Part shown: piece by piece, positions 56,769 to 64,000 of the stretch | How the letters are laid out: each line of letters opens with the position of its first letter | Numbering within the stretch: the first letter of the stretch is position 1 | NCBI GenBank assembly: GCA_947561585.1 | Contig: CANNZV010002351.1 | Coordinates: 1 to 64,000 of the forward strand | Origin: Caprella mutica | Lineage: Eukaryota; Arthropoda; Malacostraca; Amphipoda; Caprellidae | Reading direction: 5' to 3' | DNA length: 64,000 nucleotides | The notes under the pieces: model-generated | Told to the model about the DNA's origin: nothing | The model's input: the letters and a program-made list of their open reading frames with translations, nothing else | Databases searched by the model: none | Translations under genes and position numbers: made by a program

Positions 56769-58103
56769 ACTAAATTACGTGCACTCGATAGAGCGCATAC
56801 CTTCGCCTCCGCTTTGACCTATTCTCTCACAAAATCTGATAAACTGGTAACTGGATAGTGACCAATCGTCCCACCAAATTTCATGCAATATGGTTTAATA
56901 ATTTTTGAGTTATGAATAACCATGAACTTGACCTTTGACCGGGTCGCTCCCAAAATTCTATCAGCAGGTCACTGGACATAGACCAATCGTTTCAGCAAAT
57001 TTCAGTCAATTTGGTTCAACACTTTTTCAGTTATACGAATAACAAGATGATAAATAAATAAATAAATAAATGAAGGCTGGGTATTATACCGGGTGGGCCA
57101 AAAGTCACTTTACCATTTACAAATTTTAACACGCACAAACCAAAAATGATACAAATCTTTCGTTAACGGCAAATGAAAGAGGAAGATTTAAAGTTTTACT
57201 AGATATGAACTGAAATCACTATACGACATCAGATTCCGAATATTTCGAACACACTTCTTAATGTGTGAAATCGTAAACCTCTAAAAATGACTAAGTTCAA
57301 CATGGAAAAAAGAGCCGCAATTTGTTGAATATTATTATCAACAAAATGGATCATTTGCTGGAGTAATCCTCACTAAGGAGATTTTTTATCAGAAATGTTA
57401 ATAAGAGTCCATCTAAACCTTCATTCTTGCCTTGGCAGAAAAATTCAAACGAACGGAATCATGTGCTGACAAAGAGCGAACTGGAACATCGAAGTCATCT
57501 CGCACTGAAGTCTTAGTGTTACAAAGACAACTCAACATCCACGAGAAAGCATAGTACTCAATTAAGATTGTCTTGCACCTCACTACGGCGCATATTAAAG
57601 AAGGATATAAAATTATATCATAAGAAAATTCAGTTGATACCAGAATTACAGGTCACACACCACCAAAAACGAGAAGAATTCGCACGATCACTTATGAATT
57701 TGGCAACCGGTGAATTATTCATACCACATTCAATAATGCAGATGAATCTCCTATTTATCTCAGTGGACACGTGAATAAACAGAACTGTAGATTTTGGAAC
57801 AGAGGTCATATTCAAATTGTTCATGAGCATACAAACCATCCACATAAAGTAACTGTCTGGTGCAGATTATCAAGCTCTAAAATCATTGGGTCATACTTCT
57901 TTGAAGATGATGGAAAGATTGCTACAGCTTAAATAATTATGGAAGCCATTTGATAATTTTTCAAATAGAAATCTGAAATTTCTTCTTTTATTTGCAGCTT
58001 ACTATGAATATATATCTTTTCTAGTTTTTGCGTAATAAAATTATAAAATGGTAAAGTGACTTTTGGCCTACCCGGTATAACCTTCTGCAAGATTGCGAAG
58101 GTA
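56769..58103 (+). repeat. Dispersed repeat family, copy 3, interrupted by mariner
   Basis: It opens taaattacgtgcactcgata and has two internal units with tgacctttgacc and gtcgctccc. It continues through (aaat)n near 57055 to attgcgaaggtaata after the inserted mariner. The start accttcgc and end gcgaaggt are inverse. Copy A reads straight from attataata to taatcaactccc, so the whole block is an insertion private to copy B. Confidence 0.75.
57089..58075 (+). mobile_element. Degenerate Tc1/mariner element, 987 bp
   Basis: The terminal inverted repeats ccgggtgggccaaaagtcac and the complement of gtgacttttggcctacccgg are flanked by TA (57087-57088, 58076-58077). The flank could also be read as TATA. 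Transposase fragments on the plus strand include SLRRILKKDIKLYHKKIQL near 57578 and NKQNCRFWNRGHIQIVHEH near 57774, then HPHKVTVWC. Stops, frameshifts and internal deletion make it non-functional. Confidence 0.9.
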
Positions 58104-58229
58104 ATAATCAACTCCCTTCCATCCACATGTCCCAATCGTCGCATCCACTACTTCATGTCCAATGTATATTAACTTCAAGGTAGAGTATTGCGCAAGTTCA
58201 TTTCAAGATGAATTAAATTTTTGTAGTGA

Positions 58230-58437
58230 TACACGCACATACGAACTCACTTATGTGACCTTGCAATACTAGATTACATACTCTGTATAAAATACAGCGA
58301 CTTAATTAGTCATTTGTATATAATGATTTGTCCATGGTTGCTTGTTCAGTATACGGATGCCATAAACGGCTGGATAGTATATAGAGTATGTTATCTAATA
58401 TTGCAGGGTCACATAAGTGCGTTCGTATGTGCGTATT
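58230..58437. repeat. Long inverted repeat downstream of protease gene B
   Basis: The left arm (from acacgcacatacgaactcac) and right arm (ending gttcgtatgtgcgtatt) pair over about 60 bp, through cttatgtgacc and attacatactct. It starts 70 bp after the stop codon on the gene strand. The counterpart in copy A has a shortened left arm. Confidence 0.8.
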
Positions 58438-58506
58438 TGTTTATGCGCAGACGAGTCAAAAACTCGTATCAAGGCGTAGCATACCTTGTAAGTTAGTATA
58501 TCCTGC

Positions 58507-58734
58507 TCACATGCCACCCCAATCGTCGTAGTTCTCTATAATAGTTTTCCTCATCCACTCCATGTAGTGAACCACTGATGTGTACACCGCTGGATTGTTT
58601 TCCATGCCGCACCTTTTGGTTCCGAAGGAGGTTATCCCGAGTAGATAGTACCTGTGGTTGGCTCCTAGCTTGGTCACTGGGCTACCTGAGTCACCTGTAC
58701 AGGTGTCTGAAGAATCCTCACCACCTATGCAGAT
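58507..58734 (-). CDS. Protease B last exon: catalytic Ser
   Basis: 228 bp, stop TGA at 58507-58509. ENNPAVYTS replaces ENHPAVYTS of A. The CTGDSGSP motif and pocket residues are unchanged. Confidence 0.95.
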   Translation of the reverse strand: MCIGGEDSSDTCTGDSGSPVTKLGANHRYYLLGITSFGTKRCGMENNPAVYTSVVHYMEWMRKTIIENYDDWGGM

Positions 58735-61700
58735 CTGAGAAGATAAATACAGTTTTAATCATGATTTCATGAATAATCTTTGTGAAAATATCTGTCATTA
58801 AAATCATCAACAGCTCATGTTCCTGATAATATAGTCTAGAGACCTTGAATGATTTTGGCTTGAAAAAATTCATACAATGTCTATCTACAGACACTACAAA
58901 TACTATTCCACTAGGTATGAAATCATACGGTGAAGAACATTCATACAATATCAATTTACATTCCATACAAATTATTAAAATATATAGATAGCATCAAAAT
59001 GATGCTACGACATCTAAAGTTCTCTTACCTGCCCGCCATTCACTTCGAAGTTCCTCTTGAAAAGGCTCTTACACAAGAAAGGGCTGGCGATTTTGAGGGT
59101 AACCTGCCTAAGAGTGACGGAAGCCACGGCGTTTTCAGTCATGCCCCACCCCGTCACGGTGACGGAGGCTCCGATTCGAACATCTGAAGATGATAGTCTA
59201 GCGGGGGGCAGACACAGTGGCTTGATGTAAGCTTGGAAATAAAAACGGTAGTTTATTACTATTTTTAAAGATAATATTTTTCCATGTTTTTTTCGGTACA
59301 ATCGAATTCCTTTTTAGTAGAGTAGATATATTCTATAGTGAATGAGTGTCACGAGTAAGAGAACTACCCAATATAGTGAACACATTTTCTTTAGTCTGCT
59401 ATAAAATAGCCATCAGTTTTCTAAAACTAATGACCATTTATGGCAGACTAAAGAAAATTAGTTCACTATACAGAACTCTACTTTCACTATAGTTAAACAT
59501 AGACGTGTTTCAACTCGACTGTAATACAGATAATTTATGTGTTATTACATAAACAAATTGTCCCATAAAACAAAAGTCGTTTGTATCATTCTCATTTTAT
59601 AACAAGAATTCTACTTATACGTGAAATGTACACACAGAAATGTTGAATATTCTGTTTCAGATAGTGAAGTATTATAGACTTATAGTATATAAATAATTAG
59701 TTAATGACCCTCCCACGTTAAAAAAACGACCCATCTGATGACAGAGGCTGAAAATAGCGCAAAAGCCATAATGGTCTGCTGGTAATGATTTCATAGATTC
59801 AAAAAAGAAAACCGCTTTCGTTGTTTTCTCTAATCATAGGTGAGGGGTATAAATTTTCAGGCTATAAGAAGCAATTGTGCTGATTGATTGGTGTAAAGTT
59901 TATGTGAAAAATCTATTTTTGGGTCTGTTTATCGTGTGGAAGAGTCTTAAATATAGTGTGAAATTCTATACCCCCCCCCCCCTCGAGTTAAGCACCCCCC
60001 TCACCGCGAAAAAGTATGTCAAGTGGTACTTATTGAAATGTAAATATTTCGAAAATGTATAAAATAGGATATCATAAATTCATAGACGGATTGTTTATAT
60101 CCGGCAGGTCGTCTTTTATTGTTGTATTGTCGATTATGGTAAACATCTAACGTATTTTATCGTAAAATATCATCGTGTGATATTATATTTGTATTGTCAA
60201 TGATAGATAATATGTATTTAGAATTATTAATTAATTACGATTCAATTTTCGTCAAATATTTTTACCATCGATATTAATTTTCCATTTGGATTATTTGCTA
60301 TTTCTGTTTTACCGAGAAGAACTAACTAATTTCCCACCTGTATAGTTAAGTCTGCTTGATAGTTTAATCAGTGCGATATCATTGTTGTAATTGAATGGTT
60401 TGCTGTAGTTAGGGTGAATGAAAGTGTCTCCAACACCCATGGATAGAACCCTGTCCGCACACTGTCCTCTGTAACAGTCCGGGTCCGTAGAAAGATCCCA
60501 CTCGCCAACTTCAATACTTTTCCTGAAACAAGAATGAAATTATCGTACATACTTCTTGAAAACATTCAAACTTAATGTTCATATCAAGGATATTTGAAAT
60601 GAAAGTGAAAGGTTTTCAAAGGATTCAAGTTTTCGATAAGCGAAATGTCTATTTCATGATCAGGAAAAGGGGTGAAAACCTTAAGAGGTCATGAAATTGT
60701 ATCATTTTTTTTTTCATAAATAGGTACCTAACAACCTTATAAATGATTGTACAAAAAATCAGAACTTTAGAGTGTTCCTGCGTGACGCTATGCCCCTGGG
60801 GAGAGGGGGGAGGGGGTGGATATAGCGCTCTGTTAGTACGAATAACTCATTTTCTATGGGTCTAATCGTAAAAATGCTATGAACAAAAACGATAGGGAAT
60901 TCAATTTTATATGTGGATGCTAAGTTTCAGAACCGTAGCTTCATTTTTTTTTTCAAAAAACATGGTTGGTCGCCCGGATGCCATTTTGAGGCACTTCAAA
61001 ATAGCTACAAATTTTGGTATTCAAACATGGACCTTTAATACAGTTTTGAAGCTATGTGTTTGCAGTTTTTTTCATTCGATTATCCTGGTTATTCTCTAAA
61101 AAACGGTTGGAAGCTATTTTTGGATTTCTGATTTTTTTTTTCGAAAAATAAATAAATTTTTTTTTTTTTTTTTAATTTTAGTATTTTTTCGAAAAAAACG
61201 AATTTTTCGAAAAATAAAATCGAAATTCAAAAATCGCTTGTAGAGAATGGTATGGGGAAGCGAATGAAAAAGAACCGCAAAGCTGTAGCTTCAAAACTGT
61301 ATTAGAGGTCCATGTTTGAAAACCAGTTTGAAATTCGTTCGAATTTTTGAATAACTTTTTTTCTATGCGTCTAATCGAAAAAATACCACGGACAAAAACG
61401 ATAGGAAATTCAATTTATATAATTGTATCAAGTTTCAGAACCATAACTTCATTAATAAAAATGTTTTCCAGATCTGGGGACGGTCCCCTTAACTCAAATA
61501 TGAAATTTCCAATCAACTGATGATGAATAATTACTTTACTATTCGAAAGTTTGAATCCTATAAAAGAAACTTCAATGTTGAGTTAGAATCACCTCTCGAA
61601 ATTACTTGTTTACCTCTTAAAATGTACCATCATTTTTTTTTTACAAAAAACAGCATTACAAACGCTCCATGATTGTTCTTTGGTTGTAGTTGTCACGAGT

Positions 61701-63208
61701 AAGTAAATTATAATAATTTATAGAGACGTTGAAAAAATGATAGAAATTGGAAAGCCAACAACAATCACAGAGCTTTAATGGAGCTTAAGTTGTAACAGTA
61801 TTTTTAAAACCTATTTCGGTATTTTAATATAGGGAATACCTTGTTATACTTGTTTAAAGAATGAATTCTTTCACTAAATATCATTAGTGTTATTGATTGG
61901 CAAAATAAAGGCTTCTAAAAACAGTTATTTTTTTCTATAAAGTGCCTGACATATAGAATTTCAATTAACTACAGTAGAACTCCTATAGTGAACACCAGTG
62001 TAGTGAATGTGTTAGGATGTAACCTTGAATAGTGAACAAATTTATTTCACTCTGTCATAAAATTGCCATCAGTTTTCTAAAACTGATGGCAATTCATCGC
62101 AGACAAAAGAAAGCTATAGAAGAGATCTATTGTAATCCAATTGCACATAGAATACTGATGTTAAAAACAGATGTTATTGGTGAGTTCGCCAGGGAGTATA
62201 ACTTATTCAGTCCTATTCATTTTATCACTCACAAGGTCCAGCTCCCAAGCTCAGCAGGGTCGACACAATGGGCTGCTGTAACGATGTACTTGTCGTTGAT
62301 CAAACTTCCAGAACAGAGAACCTCCGGAGCAGTCTTTTGGACATCTGCGCTTCAAGCATCAATGGTTAAAAAGTTACTTTGATAATAATAAGATTAGTTA
62401 AGTAAGGATAAAATTTATCTTACCTTTATACTTGAGAGCAACAACCCAAGGATGTTGTCCGAACTTTGCCTCAATGCCACCAAAAATTCTAGTCTGCTTC
62501 TTCGGGATACCACAAGCTCTTGGAAAAAACCTGTTTTGTTCTCTTCTTTCATTTTCTCTTCTTTCATTTTCTCTTCTTTCATTTTCCCTTCTTTCATTTT
62601 CCCTTCTTTCATTTTCTCTTCTTTCATTCTCTCTTCTATTTTCTCTTCTTCTATTTTGTCTTCTGGCTTGATTGTTATTTTTCCCTCGCCATTTCCTCCA
62701 TTTGTTTCTTGTTGGAAAGATAACATTTCCTGGATACCTTCTGGATGGTGGTGCCGAAGTGGTTGACGCCATTTCCTTTGTTGTAGGTACCAGCACATCG
62801 AACACTTCTGCGTCTGAGTTTATCCGATTTGAATAATCGCAGCAGACCTGATTAAGGATACACAAATCGAAAAGGGTAATTGGTTTCTTCGTGTATTTGA
62901 TGAATAAAAAATTGAACCGAAGAATGCTCTCTAATTATAAATTTCAATTACTTGACGATTTACAGATTCTAAGTAACATTAAGTGGTTGATTTAAAGATT
63001 CAGAATCATCCCTTCCTTGTCTTAAAGATTTATAAAAAGTTAAGTGGTCGATTTAAAGAATCAAAATCATTCCTAACCTTTGGAATCCATCCGGAGTATC
63101 CACAGATGGCAGACCTGATGGCCATGTATACCCCGGGTGTTTGGTCCCTTACCATCTGCCTGAGGTGGGGGCACTGGTCTACGGTCACACACAAAGAAGG
63201 GTCACAAC
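58507..63208 (-). CDS. Clip-domain trypsin-like serine protease, gene B (5' exon missing)
   Basis: Exons on the minus strand: 63208-63078, 62847-62424, 62344-62233, 60522-60338, 59231-59029 and 58734-58507, about 426 residues. All splice sites and phases match gene A. The six clip cysteines, activation site KKQTR|IFGG (Ile codon ends the scissile bond at 62487), His (62268-62270), Asp (60378-60380) and Ser (58687-58689) are intact, so the gene looks functional. It is a tandem paralogue of gene A about 13.1 kb away. Against A I count 1 changed residue in the GWG exon, 1 in the Ser exon, 3 in the Asp exon and 8 in the short His exon. The start and signal peptide should lie beyond 63208, possibly outside the window. 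Confidence 0.93.
59029..59231 (-). CDS. Protease B exon: Gly-Trp-Gly region
   Basis: 203 bp; acceptor atttccaag, donor gtaagag. Only AYIKPLC for AYVKPLC differs in the protein. Confidence 0.94.
59330..59495. mobile_element. MITE in gene B intron, uninterrupted
   Basis: Hairpin ttttctttagtctgc / gcagactaaagaaaa with inner tagccatcagttttct. It runs straight into cactatacagaactctac, the empty site of the mariner present in copy A. Confidence 0.75.
60338..60522 (-). CDS. Protease B exon: catalytic Asp
   Basis: 185 bp. Differences from A: SIEVGEW for SVEVGDW, and KLSSR for KLASR. NDIALIKL is unchanged. Confidence 0.94.
60685..61488. mobile_element. Foldback element in gene B intron, related to 38683-39555
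   Basis: The right end is gacggtcccc followed by TTAA (61489-61492); a TTAA also lies at 60681-60684. The left terminus does not match the right one and may be degraded. Inside are an inverted pair (tacagttttgaagct near 61040; agcttcaaaactgta near 61288) and a direct pair (aaaaacgatagg near 60885 and 61395). Phrases such as tctatgggtctaatcg are shared with 38683-39555. It is absent from copy A. Confidence 0.7.
61972..62132. mobile_element. MITE in gene B intron (CAGTAGAACTCC family)
   Basis: The left end cagtagaactcctatagtga follows TA; the right end gatctattg precedes TA. The internal hairpin has gccatcagttttctaaaac and its inverse. It is the orthologue of 48770-48969 but about 40 bp shorter. 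Confidence 0.75.
62233..62344 (-). CDS. Protease B exon: catalytic His
   Basis: 112 bp; encodes VQKTAPEVLCSGSLIND, then KYIVTAAHCVDPAELGSWT. The block of 17 codons from Cys to HisCys is identical in DNA to A, while both flanks differ strongly. Confidence 0.94.
62424..62847 (-). CDS. Protease B exon: clip end, linker, activation site
   Basis: 424 bp, one codon shorter than A. It starts VCCDYS and has the linker ENERRENERREN at about 62540-62655, then ACGIPKKQTR|IFGG. The donor is AAAG before gtaaga, phase 1. Confidence 0.93.
62540..62655 (-). repeat. 15-bp coding minisatellite in protease B linker
   Basis: The same ttctcttctttcatt unit as in gene A, but more homogeneous: six uninterrupted NERRE repeats, whereas A has Ile and Gln variants. 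Confidence 0.92.
63078..63208 (-). CDS. Protease B exon: clip domain
   Basis: Acceptor tttttcgcag before GTTGTGACC; donor gttagg. The split first codon reads xGT where A reads xGA, synonymous if the previous exon ends in G or C. One change from A: RSAIC for RSVIC. Confidence 0.91.
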
Positions 63209-63334
63209 CTGCGAAAAAGAGAGACTAACTGTAAGAGAGCGAATGCAATCTGAATTGTTGATTATTACAAAAAATTAAGTAATTGGTTTTTGAATTTCTG
63301 ATATGTGGAGACATGTTTTACTAATAATATTATA

Positions 63335-64000
63335 TTTTACGCATTGTACTCACTATTTAAGTAGTAATTTACTCACTATTTAGGTACTTTACTCACTATT
63401 TAGGTAGTAATTTACTCACTATTTAGGTAGTAATTTACTCACTATTTAGGTAGTACTTTACTCACTATTTAGGTAATGTTTTACTCACTATTTAGGTACT
63501 AATTTACTCACTATTTAGGTACTAATTTACTCACTATTTAGGTAATATTTTACTCACTATTTAGGTACTAATTTACCCACTATTTAGGTACTAATTTACT
63601 CTCTATTTAGGTACTAATTTACTCACTATTTAGGTAATATTTTACTCACTATTTAGGTACTAATTTACACACTATTTAGATACTAATTTACTCTCTATTT
63701 AGGTACTAATTTACTCACTATTTAGGTACTAATTTATTCACTATTTAGGTACTAATTTACTCACTATTTAGGTACTAATTTACTCACTATTTAGGTAATA
63801 TTTTACTCACTATATAGATACTAATTTACCCACTATTTAGGTACTAATTTACCCACTATTTAGGTACTAATTTACTCACTATTAAGGATCTTTACTAACT
63901 ATTTAGGTACTAATTTACTCACTATTTAGGTACTAATTTATTCACTATTTAGGTACTAATTTACTCAGTATTTAGGTACTAATTTACTCACTATTTAGGT
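63335..64000. repeat. 23-bp minisatellite, long allele (about 29 copies, continues past the edge)
   Basis: The unit is ctaatttactcactatttag followed by gta. Variants include gtagtaattt, gtaatatttt and acccac. It begins about 130 bp upstream of the clip exon on the gene strand, so it lies in the first intron or 5' flank of gene B. Confidence 0.95.

Larger units (their letters stand above)
55908..64000. repeat. Segmental duplication, copy B (runs off the window)
   Basis: Same orientation as copy A at 44112-50925. Private insertions are the repeat plus mariner block at 56769-58103 and the foldback element near 60685-61488. The 23-bp array at its right end is far longer than in A. The true right border is outside the window. 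Confidence 0.92.

Overview
The window looks like one piece of an arthropod nuclear genome, most likely an insect. It is strongly AT-rich and largely non-coding, with spliced genes, long minisatellite arrays and many transposons. The host genes are intron-containing clip-domain serine proteases. A more exact taxonomic guess (for example a hemipteran) would be inference only. Nothing looks bacterial, and there is no CRISPR array, operon, rRNA gene or recognisable tRNA gene.

Layout. Positions 1-5.9 kb hold AT-rich DNA, a GC-rich hairpin, a dispersed repeat, a 0.2 kb direct duplication and a decayed minus-strand non-LTR (LINE) reverse transcriptase. A complete BEL/Pao LTR retrotransposon follows at 5911-13580. 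It has 861-bp LTRs, a 5-bp target duplication and one open 1943-codon Gag-Pol frame. Positions 13.6-23.3 kb are non-coding and contain a MITE with perfect 27-bp ends, a 19-copy 32-bp satellite and three tandem palindromes. A second, different complete BEL/Pao element lies at 24059-31524 (807-bp LTRs, 5-bp target duplication, about 1915-codon Gag-Pol). It appears nested in an older DNA transposon. Its Gag carries a twelve-fold coding repeat. Positions 31.5-44 kb are AT-rich, with several minisatellites and foldback or MITE-like elements.

From 44.1 kb onward the window holds two tandem copies of a gene-containing unit, 44.1-50.9 kb and 55.9 kb to the window edge. Each copy encodes a minus-strand clip-domain trypsin-like serine protease in six visible coding exons: clip domain, Arg/Glu-rich linker plus activation site, His exon, Asp exon, a Gly-Trp-Gly exon and the Ser exon. 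The 5' signal-peptide exon was not found for either copy. Both copies keep all splice sites, the six clip cysteines and the His-Asp-Ser triad. The copies differ by private transposon insertions, by minisatellite length, and by amino-acid changes clustered on both sides of the catalytic His.

The two retrotransposons encode the enzymes for their own copying: Gag, protease, reverse transcriptase, RNase H and integrase. The two proteases are probably secreted zymogens of an extracellular proteolytic cascade. No new multi-gene system was found. The most interesting signals are the focused divergence between the duplicated proteases, the coding minisatellites, the apparently young BEL/Pao elements with a non-standard protease motif, and the nested insertions that can be ordered in time.
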